From: Pseudomonadota bacterium | Lineage (GTDB): Bacteria > Pseudomonadota > Gammaproteobacteria > Burkholderiales > Sulfuricellaceae | Assembly: GCA_021783895.1 (NCBI GenBank) | Contig: JAJXTJ010000090.1 | Location: 1-5,993, forward strand | Reading direction: 5' to 3' | Length of the DNA: 5,993 bases | Part shown: positions 1 to 4,888 of the stretch, piece by piece | Numbering within the stretch: position 1 is the first letter of the stretch | How the letters are laid out: each line of letters starts with the position of its first letter | Made by a program: the position numbers and the translations under genes | Notes under the pieces: model-generated | Seen by the model: only the letters and a program-made list of their open reading frames with translations | Told to the model about the DNA's origin: nothing | Databases searched by the model: none

Positions 1-924
1 GATCAACGATCTGGGCTGCTCAAACGGTGTCGCGTCGAGCAGCGCCTGCATCACGCACTCCTTAATCCGGCCATCGATGCGCTTTTTCACTTCGCGTTCA
101 AGGTTGGCCTTGACTTCACTGCGCATGGTTTCCAGGTTGCCGTCCGATACGCCCAGCGACCTGGCGAAATTAGCGTCGACTTCCGGCAGCTTCGGCTCCG
201 CCACCTGATTCAGCGTCACCGCGAAAGTCACCGTTTTTTCGGCCAGTTCCTTGGCATGATAATCTTCGGGAAAAGTTAATTCAAACGATTTGCTCTCGCC
301 TGCCTTCATGCCAAGGATAGCCCCTTCAAAATCCTTCAGCGTCTGGCCTTCGCCCAGCACCAGCTTATAGCCTTGGGCCTGGCCACCCTGGAATTCCTCG
401 CCATTCAGGGTGCCGCGGTAATCTATCTCGACCTGGTCACCGGTGGCGGCTGGGCGCTTTGCCGGCGCATAAGTCACACGCTGCTTGCGCAGGATTTCGA
501 TCGTTTTATCCACCTCGGCATCGCCAACCACCACCTGCGGACGATCGATCACGACCCCACTGATATCGCCCACAACCACGTCGGGATAAACTTCGAAAGT
601 CGCGACGAATTGCATATCCTTGGATTCGCCCTCTGCCGGCCTGGCCTCGATCCGTGGATAACCGGCCACATTAAGGTTCTGTGTCCTGACCGCTTCGGCA
701 AAATTATTCTGCACCGCCTCACCCAAGACCTCCTGGCGTACCTGGTCGCCATATTGCTGCTCCACAATCTTCATCGGCACCTTGCCGGGGCGGAAACCAT
801 CCATTTTGACCGTGCGCGCCAGCCGTTTAAGCCTGTTTCCCACTTCCGTTTCCATGCTGGCGAGCGAAACCGCCAGGTTAAGCGTGCGCTGCAGCGAACC
901 GGCGTTTTCCGTAGTCGTTTCCAT
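1..924 (-). CDS. tig: Trigger factor (ribosome-associated chaperone and peptidyl-prolyl isomerase), C-terminus cut by window edge
   Basis: Trigger factor binds the ribosome near the exit tunnel and shields nascent chains; its FKBP-type domain is a prolyl isomerase. The minus-strand frame is open from the ATG at 924 to the window edge, giving 308 residues; family proteins are about 430 long, so roughly the last 120 residues lie outside. The ribosome-docking signature GFRPGKVP is at residues 43-50. The FKBP-like domain spans about residues 160-245 and includes YRGTLNGEEFQGG near 169-181. The visible C-terminal part, with residues such as DANFARSLG, begins the helical chaperone region. The start is fixed by an AGAGGG ribosome binding site at 931-936, six bases before the ATG. 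The tRNA-Leu gene ends 41 bases upstream on the same strand, so co-transcription is possible. In many proteobacteria clpP, clpX and lon follow tig; they would be beyond the left edge. Identification is secure. Confidence 0.97.
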   Translation of the reverse strand, partial: METTTENAGSLQRTLNLAVSLASMETEVGNRLKRLARTVKMDGFRPGKVPMKIVEQQYGDQVRQEVLGEAVQNNFAEAVRTQNLNVAGYPRIEARPAEGESKDMQFVATFEVYPDVVVGDISGVVIDRPQVVVGDAEVDKTIEILRKQRVTYAPAKRPAATGDQVEIDYRGTLNGEEFQGGQAQGYKLVLGEGQTLKDFEGAILGMKAGESKSFELTFPEDYHAKELAEKTVTFAVTLNQVAEPKLPEVDANFARSLGVSDGNLETMRSEVKANLEREVKKRIDGRIKECVMQALLDATPFEQPRSLI

Positions 925-965
925 TCTTATCCCTCTAAATTTCTAAATTAAAGACTGTTGCAGTC

Positions 966-1050
<85 letters not shown>

Positions 1051-1060
1051 AAAAACCTAT

Positions 1061-1090
1061 AGTGTAATATATTCAATGACTGGCTGTCAG
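1061..1090 (-). promoter_or_regulatory. Candidate sigma70 promoter for tRNA-Leu (and perhaps tig)
   Basis: Reading the minus strand, CTGACA (1085-1090, five of six matches to the -35 consensus) is followed after 18 bases by TACACT (1061-1066, four of six to the -10). Transcription would start a few bases before the tRNA 5' end at 1050, leaving a very short leader, as is usual for tRNA genes. An alternative -10, TATATT, lies just upstream but is too close to this -35. Inferred from sequence pattern only. Confidence 0.5.
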
Positions 1091-1220
1091 CTTCTTCCCG
1101 CATTGCCCAGGACAAATTCCCGTCAAAGAAATTGACAACCATCTTAGAGCCACTACCCTTTAAGGAAAACTCCCCATGAAACCCAATGTCATCGTTATTG
1201 TGCATAATTAAATTAACCGT

Positions 1221-1273
1221 GATAAGATTACGTTCAGAATTAGTGGTTTCCCTTATCTGGCTATCCAGTGATA
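1221..1273. promoter_or_regulatory. Candidate operator region upstream of the HTH gene
   Basis: Two dyads lie 45-95 bases before the HTH start. GATAAG (1221-1226) is inverted as CTTATC (1252-1257), and TATC-CAGT-GATA occupies 1262-1273. Small XRE-type regulators commonly bind short palindromes and repress their own promoters, so these are reasonable candidates for autoregulatory sites. A weak promoter, TTGTGC (1198-1203) with a 17-base spacer to GATAAG, overlaps the first dyad. The arms are short and could arise by chance. Confidence 0.25.
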
Positions 1274-1316
1274 CGGGTTTTATGTTTGCCCTTTATTAAC
1301 TACAGACACTAACACC

Positions 1317-1604
1317 ATGAAAATATTTGAAAATATCATAAACCCGCGAGAAATCCGGCGTAAGCTTGGTCTGAACCAGCAGGAGTTCTGGACCCGAATC
1401 GGCGTAACCCAAAGTGGCGGTTCCCGCTATGAAAGCGGTCGCAACATGCCGAAACCGGTAAGAGAATTGCTGCGTCTCGTCCATGTGGAGCAGCTTGACT
1501 TGACTCGGGTCAAAAAAGAAGACTTTGAAATTGTTGGCTTGTTGAAGGAAGCGCATCCGGATTTGTATAAAAGCTTGAAAAAAGCGGTTCGCGCCAAGAA
1601 ATAA
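1317..1604 (+). CDS. Small XRE-type helix-turn-helix transcriptional regulator
   Basis: A 95-residue protein made almost entirely of one DNA-binding domain. The helix-turn-helix covers about residues 18-48: a first helix around LNQQEFWTRI, a turn at GV (29-30), then a recognition helix starting TQSGGSRYESGR (31-42), followed by MPKPVRELL. This pattern fits the lambda Cro/C1 (XRE) fold. The tail (about 80-95) is a lysine-rich helix ending KKAVRAKK. No ligand-binding or protease domain is present, so it probably acts as a simple dimeric repressor or activator; its target is unknown. The ATG at 1317 is the only convincing start, although no good ribosome binding site precedes it. It stands alone between tRNA-Leu and a REP cluster, with neighbours on the opposite strand. 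Similar stand-alone proteins occur on betaproteobacterial chromosomes, and it could also be the remaining half of a toxin-antitoxin pair. Confidence 0.85.
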   Translation: MKIFENIINPREIRRKLGLNQQEFWTRIGVTQSGGSRYESGRNMPKPVRELLRLVHVEQLDLTRVKKEDFEIVGLLKEAHPDLYKSLKKAVRAKK

Positions 1605-1624
1605 AGAAGCTTGAGCCGGTAGCT

Positions 1625-1753
1625 TAGGCGTGTAGTCAAGTTGAAACAGGGGGAACCGTAGGTCGGGTTTTAACCCGCCAGAAGCAGTCGCCTCTAGGCG
1701 ACATGTCGGGCTGAAGCCCGACCTGCAGCTTCACGTTTCAACTTGACTGCCTA
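1625..1753. repeat. Inverted repeat framing a REP cluster and including the end of the radical SAM gene
   Basis: AGTCAAGTTGAAAC at 1634-1647 is repeated perfectly in inverted orientation as GTTTCAACTTGACT at 1735-1748. The match extends outward with TAGGC (1625-1629) and GCCTA (1749-1753) if four bases (1630-1633) in the left arm are skipped. The right arm codes for the last residues of the radical SAM protein (SQVET), whose stop codon is at 1731-1733. The 87 bases between the perfect arms hold a REP-like palindrome cluster. The arrangement could be a duplicated gene end, terminal repeats of a small non-autonomous element, or a large terminator structure. There is no transposase in the window. 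Confidence 0.8.
1657..1726. repeat. REP-like palindrome cluster (GTAGGTCGGG family)
   Basis: Three hairpins lie in tandem: CGGGTT-TT-AACCCG (1664-1677), GTCGCC-TCTA-GGCGAC (1687-1702) and GTCGGGCT-GA-AGCCCGAC (1705-1722). The outer ends also pair, GTAGGTCGGG (1658-1667) with CCCGACCTGC (1717-1726, one mismatch position). The GTAGGTCGGGCT / AGCCCGACCTAC pattern is a widespread proteobacterial intergenic repeat from general knowledge. It sits after the 3' ends of the two converging genes on either side and may stabilise or terminate their transcripts. Confidence 0.75.
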
Positions 1754-2606
1754 CTTGGCAGTTCAGCTCTACCGCAACTCCCTGCGCCTTGATCTCAGCC
1801 GCGAAGTTCAACATCCACTCTTGCGGCAGTGCCGACAAGCGCATCGCTTCGGGTTGCATCGAAGGGCGAGCGAGGCAGTATAACAACACGCCCCGCAATG
1901 GCACTTTTTCAGCACGCAGCCGACCGATAAAACTCAAATAGGCCTCCCGCTCAGCGTCTGCGGGAAGCTGTCCGTCGAATTCAAAAACACAGGTTTGCAG
2001 CCAGGTTGGGCATAACAGCGCAGCCGTCAGCACCTTCTCATGCATTTTTTCTACCGTCTGACGGGTGCCGTTAATCCTGCGCATTCCATTTGCCGTGGCG
2101 CTATCCATCTTGAACCATACCTCTCCGCCCAGACTAGCCATCTTTCGCAACCCTTCCCTGACCTTGGGGCGCTGAATCAGGCTGCCATTGGTAATCAACA
2201 CCAGCTTGACCTTACCGATCAGGTCGAGTTCCGCCATGGTCCCGCCGATCAAATCGATAACCTGCGCGAACTCCCTGGCGCTGGTCGGTTCGCCATTGCC
2301 GGACAATGCGATATCGGCAAGCCGCCGCGCCTCGGTCGGCACCCGTCGTTGCATGAAATCACCTTGCAGCAATTCCCGCAAAAAACCGTGCAACTCTCCT
2401 GCCAGTTTTTCCAGGTCAACCGCAGGTGCGCCGCCGCGCTTGAGGTCGGGTACCTGGCAATAAATGCAGCGCCAGTTGCAGGCATTGTTGGTATTGAGGT
2501 TGATACCCACTGAAACGCCGCCGGCACGGCGCGAGATCACCGGATAAACATAGGTCATCCCCGCGCTGCTGCGGTCATGATCGTAAATATTCAGCACATC
2601 AGACAT
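1731..2606 (-). CDS. Radical SAM enzyme of unassigned substrate
   Basis: A 291-residue radical SAM protein. The cluster-binding motif is C43-N-W-R-C47-I-Y-C50 (CxxxCxxC), which holds a 4Fe-4S cluster that cleaves S-adenosylmethionine. SGNGEPT at 102-108 matches the SAM-binding GGE-type motif, ITNGS is at 138-142, and WFKMDSAT near 164-171 is typical of later barrel strands. It resembles the COG0731-like group related to wybutosine synthesis proteins, judged from motifs only. The start at 2606 keeps the segment TYVYPVISRRAGGVSVGIN, which I recall as conserved in betaproteobacterial homologues; AGAGG lies immediately before the ATG, so translation may start on a very short leader. The alternative start is M17. 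It is divergent from queD across 96 bases, which hints at but does not prove a tRNA-modification role. It is longer than QueE and lacks QueE's N-terminal arrangement, so I do not call it QueE. Its last codons form one arm of an inverted repeat. Confidence 0.88.
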   Translation of the reverse strand: MSDVLNIYDHDRSSAGMTYVYPVISRRAGGVSVGINLNTNNACNWRCIYCQVPDLKRGGAPAVDLEKLAGELHGFLRELLQGDFMQRRVPTEARRLADIALSGNGEPTSAREFAQVIDLIGGTMAELDLIGKVKLVLITNGSLIQRPKVREGLRKMASLGGEVWFKMDSATANGMRRINGTRQTVEKMHEKVLTAALLCPTWLQTCVFEFDGQLPADAEREAYLSFIGRLRAEKVPLRGVLLYCLARPSMQPEAMRLSALPQEWMLNFAAEIKAQGVAVELNCQVGSQVET

Positions 2607-2613
2607 ACCTCTG

Positions 2614-2643
2614 ATTTTAAGGCTTCGTTTGCCCAGACGCCAA
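2614..2643 (-). promoter_or_regulatory. Candidate promoter for the radical SAM gene
   Basis: On the minus strand TTGGCG (2638-2643) is followed after 18 bases by TAAAAT (2614-2619, five of six matches to -10). Only seven bases separate the -10 from the ATG at 2606, so transcription would begin at or next to the start codon, giving a leaderless or nearly leaderless mRNA. The -35 match is weak (three of six). Confidence 0.3.
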
Positions 2644-2657
2644 CAAATTCAGCGCAA

Positions 2658-2666
2658 TGGTATAAT
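2658..2666 (+). promoter_or_regulatory. Extended -10 promoter for queD
   Basis: TGG-TATAAT (TGn plus a perfect -10 at 2661-2666) is present on the plus strand. No good -35 lies 16-18 bases upstream, which fits an extended -10 promoter. Transcription would begin near 2673, leaving a leader of about 30 bases before the queD ATG. No preQ1 riboswitch is recognisable in that leader. Confidence 0.6.
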
Positions 2667-2702
2667 CCACCGGGAATTGACCACCACCCTTGGCCCTCCA
2701 AT

Positions 2703-3149
2703 ATGCTGATCACGCGCAGACTCGAATTCGATGCCGGACACCGCATCCCGCACCATAAAAGCCAGTGCCGTCATCTGCACGGCCATCGTTACGCCATCGA
2801 AATCAGCCTGTCCGGCAACATCATCAATACGCCCGGCTCATCTGAAGAAGGCATGGTCATGGACTTTTCAGACGTCAAGACCATCGCCCAGAAGCATGTG
2901 GTGGAACCGTGGGATCACGCCTTCCTGGTGTATGCAGGCGACACCGTCGTTGCCGATTTTCTGGGATCACTTGAAGGGCATAAGACGGTCATACTTGACT
3001 GCGTACCCACAGCGGAAAATCTTGCCGCCAAAGCGTTCCGGATTCTGGAACTGGCCTACCGCGACACCTATGGCAACAATCTGCATCTCGATCGGGTGCG
3101 AATTTACGAAACACCCAACAACTGGGCCGATGCAACGAGAAGTGAGTAG
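2703..3149 (+). CDS. queD: 6-carboxy-5,6,7,8-tetrahydropterin synthase
   Basis: QueD converts 7,8-dihydroneopterin triphosphate to 6-carboxytetrahydropterin, an early cytosolic step toward preQ0 and queuosine in tRNA. The 148-residue protein shows the family signatures: zinc ligands H13, H26 and H28; the CxxxHGH motif C22-R-H-L-H26-G-H28, whose cysteine is the likely catalytic residue and which distinguishes QueD from eukaryotic-type pyruvoyl synthases; GMVMDFSDVK at 50-59; WDHAFL at 70-75; PTAENLA at 102-108; and YETPNNWA at 135-142, with the conserved glutamate E136. It is somewhat longer than the roughly 120-residue E. coli enzyme. The frame is open further upstream to an ATG at 2577, but that extension overlaps the divergent radical SAM gene and the extended -10 promoter and precedes the conserved fold, so the ATG at 2703 is chosen. 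No strong ribosome binding site is seen. Other queuosine genes are not in the window. Confidence 0.95.
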   Translation: MLITRRLEFDAGHRIPHHKSQCRHLHGHRYAIEISLSGNIINTPGSSEEGMVMDFSDVKTIAQKHVVEPWDHAFLVYAGDTVVADFLGSLEGHKTVILDCVPTAENLAAKAFRILELAYRDTYGNNLHLDRVRIYETPNNWADATRSE

Positions 3150-3244
3150 CCTGTGAACTAAGGGAGCAGGAAATTGCAGGCATGCCAACCGGCCAAGGAA
3201 TCAAGTCAACCCAACTCGAAACCAAGTCCGTTGGAAGAGGGCAG

Positions 3245-3278
3245 CCTAACCCTCCCCCGCTCGCGGGGGAGGGTTAGG
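3245..3278. repeat. Perfect 16-bp-stem palindrome, REP-like, between convergent genes
   Basis: CCTAACCCTCCCCCGC (3245-3260) is followed by TC and then its exact reverse complement (3263-3278). Palindromes of this CCTAACCCTCCCCCGC type recur between genes in many proteobacteria, from general knowledge. It lies 95 bases after queD and 38 bases after the stop of the NHL lipoprotein gene, so it could act as a bidirectional terminator or mRNA-stabilising structure. There is no T-tract on either side, so it is not a standard intrinsic terminator. The rest of 3150-3316 shows nothing recognisable. Confidence 0.85.
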
Positions 3279-3316
3279 GAAAGGGTCGAATTCGCTCGCG
3301 ACGGATTCGGCACGCT

Positions 3317-4510
3317 TCATTTCGCTGGCGATTTTTTTGCTGGAGCATCGTCCTTCTTCGCGGCGGCATCGTCCTTCTTCGCCGAAGCATCGGCTTTCTT
3401 CGCGGCTGCAGCGTCTTTGGGATGGCTGTCCGCAGCAGTCGTGTTGACCAGTTGATAAACATTGACCCGGTGATTCAAATTGTCGCCGACATAAATGCGG
3501 TTGTTCTTGTCGATGGCGATCACCGTCGGGTTCTGCATCAGTCCCGGGTATGTGCCGCGACCGCCAAAGAACAGCAGAATCTTCCCCTCGGTATTGAATA
3601 TCTGCACATTGCTCCAGCCCGAGTCCACCACATAGGCATTGCCGAAGCTGTCCAGCGCCACGCCCTTGGGGTTGTCGAACTGTCCAAAGTCGGTACCTCG
3701 ACTGCCAAACTTGCGGACGAACTTGCCGTTGGGATCGAATACCTGGATACGCGCATTGAGAGTGTCGGAAACGTAAAGATCGCCCTTGGAGTCGACCGTC
3801 AAAAAGGTCGGGTAGAGCATCGCACCATCAACATTGCCCTTGCCTAAGCCCACCTTGCCGAGGAATTTGCCTTGCAGGTTGAAGACCTTGACATCGTGAT
3901 CCCAGCTCTTGGCATGGGCGGTATCGCAGACATAGACCTTGCCGCGCGCCCTGTCGATGGCAATGCCGGTCGGGCGAACGATCGAGGGATCGGTAAAGAA
4001 ATTCAATTGCTTGCCTTTACGGTCAAAAACAGCGACGCCTTTTTTCTCCTGCTCGACGACGTAAATATTTTCCTGCGCGTCGAGCGCCAGTTGCATCGGC
4101 GAAGACAGCGACTTGTCACCCCCGATCTTGAGCGAGGTCTTCTTCGCGAAATCGTAGACAAAGATCGCGGACTGTACATTATCCGAGACATACAGCCGGT
4201 CGGCATCATCGGAGACGGCGAGGCCCATCGGCATGACGATGCGGTTTTTCGCCGGCACTTCGCCTTCAAGAAAATGCAGTATCGCCTCATGGTCCGTGCT
4301 GTCCTTCTTCAGATCGTCATCGCTGACGATGGAACGGACAAATTGGATACGCGCCATATCGGGCGGCTCGGGCCAAGCCAGAAGGGGTAGCTTCGGCGGG
4401 GGGGGGGCCGTGGCGCAACCGCTCAGAACGGCCAGCGCACCGGCGACGGTGACGCCGAGCAAGACGCGAGCCAAACGCTGTACAGCCAGTTTATGTATTT
4501 GAATAGTCAT
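3317..4510 (-). CDS. NHL-repeat (six-bladed beta-propeller type) lipoprotein with Lys/Ala-rich tail
   Basis: A 397-residue predicted lipoprotein. The signal peptide has basic residues up to R15, a hydrophobic stretch about 16-28, and the lipobox L29-S-G-C32; Ala after the cysteine favours outer-membrane sorting. A proline-rich linker (P36-P39) precedes LLAWPEPPDMARIQF (43-57), a segment I recall in front of such propellers. NHL-type blades run from about 93 to 356, with repeated motifs such as LYVSDN, LYVSDTLNARIQVFD, NAYVVDSGWSNVQIF and IYVGDNLNHRVNVYQ. The tail (about 357-397) has near-repeats of AKKDDA. Such propellers usually bind protein or polysaccharide; the ligand here is unknown. The frame also contains ATGs at 4513 and 4546. 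I prefer 4510 because AGAGGG (4517-4522) lies six bases before it, the same spacing as for tig. The gene appears monocistronic and converges on queD. A C10 run follows the lipobox codons. Confidence 0.88.
   Translation of the reverse strand: MTIQIHKLAVQRLARVLLGVTVAGALAVLSGCATAPPPPKLPLLAWPEPPDMARIQFVRSIVSDDDLKKDSTDHEAILHFLEGEVPAKNRIVMPMGLAVSDDADRLYVSDNVQSAIFVYDFAKKTSLKIGGDKSLSSPMQLALDAQENIYVVEQEKKGVAVFDRKGKQLNFFTDPSIVRPTGIAIDRARGKVYVCDTAHAKSWDHDVKVFNLQGKFLGKVGLGKGNVDGAMLYPTFLTVDSKGDLYVSDTLNARIQVFDPNGKFVRKFGSRGTDFGQFDNPKGVALDSFGNAYVVDSGWSNVQIFNTEGKILLFFGGRGTYPGLMQNPTVIAIDKNNRIYVGDNLNHRVNVYQLVNTTAADSHPKDAAAAKKADASAKKDDAAAKKDDAPAKKSPAK
3342..3404. repeat. Three 21-bp tandem repeats coding for the Lys/Ala/Asp tail
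   Basis: Three imperfect 21-base units (3342-3362, 3363-3383, 3384-3404) share the core GCATCGTCCTTCTTCGC, the third with changes. Read on the minus strand they give ADASAKK, DDAAAKK and DDAPAKK near the C-terminus of the NHL lipoprotein. In-frame 21-bp units can expand or contract without breaking the protein, so tail length may vary between strains. Confidence 0.8.
4398..4407. repeat. Ten-base homopolymer (C10 on the coding strand) in the NHL lipoprotein gene
   Basis: The plus strand has ten consecutive G. On the coding strand it covers parts of codons 35-38 (Ala-Pro-Pro-Pro), immediately after the lipobox cysteine. Gain or loss of a base would frameshift nearly the whole protein, which is the arrangement seen in slipped-strand phase-variable surface genes. 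It is also a place where sequencing errors collect. Confidence 0.9.
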
Positions 4511-4516
4511 CATTAT

Positions 4517-4522
4517 CCCTCT
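4517..4522 (-). promoter_or_regulatory. Ribosome binding site deciding the start of the NHL lipoprotein
   Basis: AGAGGG on the minus strand lies six bases before the ATG at 4510 and three before the ATG at 4513. The six-base spacing, identical to that of tig, favours 4510 and excludes the far-upstream ATG at 4546, which lies before this site. Confidence 0.65.
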
Positions 4523-4574
4523 TGGTCCCAGTTTGTGAGAATGCAATCCGAAGTTTTCGAGTACGTGAGGAGCC

Positions 4575-4631
4575 TTTATAACCTGTGGCGTTCCTGATGC
4601 TTAAGAATATTCTAACATAATCACCGGTCAA
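4575..4631 (-). promoter_or_regulatory. Candidate promoters for the NHL lipoprotein gene
   Basis: Two candidates are visible on the minus strand. One is TATAAA (4575-4580, five of six to -10) with a weak -35, TAAGCA, 17 bases upstream (4598-4603). The other is TTGACC (4626-4631, five of six to -35) with a 16-base spacer to TATTCT (4604-4609). The perfect 10-bp palindrome AGAATATTCT (4604-4613) overlaps the second -10 and could be a regulator site. Either would give a leader of about 60-100 bases. Confidence 0.35.
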
Positions 4632-4710
4632 TTCGAGCGGCTTGACGGCCATTTTTTCGGGGTATTCGCACCTGGCACATTCATTTTATTGATCGGCGTA
4701 TCAGCTTTGC

Positions 4711-4805
4711 CGGGTTAGCGAAATATAGGAGCACCGCTCGCGGTGCGAACCGCCGAAGCCAGATTCGGCCCGGCAAGCGGGCCTCCTACGCCAACCCGAC
4801 CTACG
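4711..4805. repeat. Composite REP: TAGGAG palindrome pair apparently nested in a GTAGGTCGGGTT-type palindrome
   Basis: The inner element is bounded by TAGGAG (4726-4731) and its inverse CTCCTA (4783-4788). It contains the hairpins GCACCGC-TC-GCGGTGC (4731-4746), GCCGAA/TTCGGC (4752-4769) and GGCCCG/CGGGCC (4767-4783). The outer arms CGGGTT (4711-4716) and AACCCG (4793-4798) pair across it. The right outer end AACCCGACCTACG (4793-4805) is the exact reverse complement of 1657-1669 in the first REP cluster, so two palindrome families meet here. Confidence 0.75.
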
Positions 4806-4888
4806 GACATTGCGCGATGACTTCAAACACGGTTGCTCTCCCCGGTGAAGACGAGGAGACGCGGCTCCTGAATTTATGCGATAGCACG

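Larger units (their letters stand above)
1051..1316. other. AT-richer intergenic region between tRNA-Leu and the HTH gene, with an unexplained open frame
   Basis: This stretch holds the tRNA promoter at its left end and the upstream region of the HTH gene at its right. On the minus strand one frame stays open from 1292 to a TAG at 1029-1031 (87 codons), running into the tRNA. Its first ATG is codon 30 at 1205, giving 58 residues beginning MHNNDDIGFHGEFSLKGSG, with no ribosome binding site in front. The translation looks protein-like (GSGSKMVVNFFDGNL), so it may be a decayed gene remnant, but I do not recognise it and chance is not excluded. On the plus strand AAGGA precedes an 11-codon ORF at 1176-1211, probably by chance. 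Confidence 0.3.
4511..4888. other. 378-base stretch without a gene
   Basis: From right to left it holds the region just after the chaN stop, a composite REP (4711-4805), an unremarkable AT-richer stretch (about 4632-4710), and the candidate promoters and leader of the NHL lipoprotein gene. Short open frames at 4701-4892 (minus) and 4817-5050 (plus) cross REP sequence or lie antisense to chaN, and look like chance. No RNA gene is recognisable. Confidence 0.7.

Noticed and set aside
373..951. 192-codon plus-strand open frame
   Set aside because: It lies antisense to trigger factor, whose conserved motifs prove the minus strand is coding; its translation has no recognisable family features.
1657..1748. 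CRISPR array
   Set aside because: The repeats are palindromic and differ from one another, with no regularly spaced identical repeats or unique spacers of constant length.
1731..2606. Calling the radical SAM protein QueE because it neighbours queD
   Set aside because: Length, N-terminal layout and motifs (NACNWRCIYC, SGNGEPT, WFKMDSAT) fit another radical SAM group; proximity alone is insufficient.
2577..2702. Upstream ATG extension of queD
   Set aside because: It overlaps the start of the divergent radical SAM gene and the TGGTATAAT promoter, and adds residues before the conserved QueD fold.
2667..2702. preQ1 riboswitch in the queD leader
   Set aside because: The leader is about 30 bases and lacks the hairpin and A-rich tail of known preQ1 aptamers.
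3872..4390. 172-codon plus-strand frame antisense to the NHL gene (also 3422-3847)
   Set aside because: They are mirror frames of a repetitive, high-GC coding sequence; the minus strand has the lipobox, blades and ribosome binding site.
4511..4546. ATG at 4546 as the start of the NHL lipoprotein
   Set aside because: The AGAGGG ribosome binding site lies downstream of it, and the extra residues do not belong to a signal peptide.
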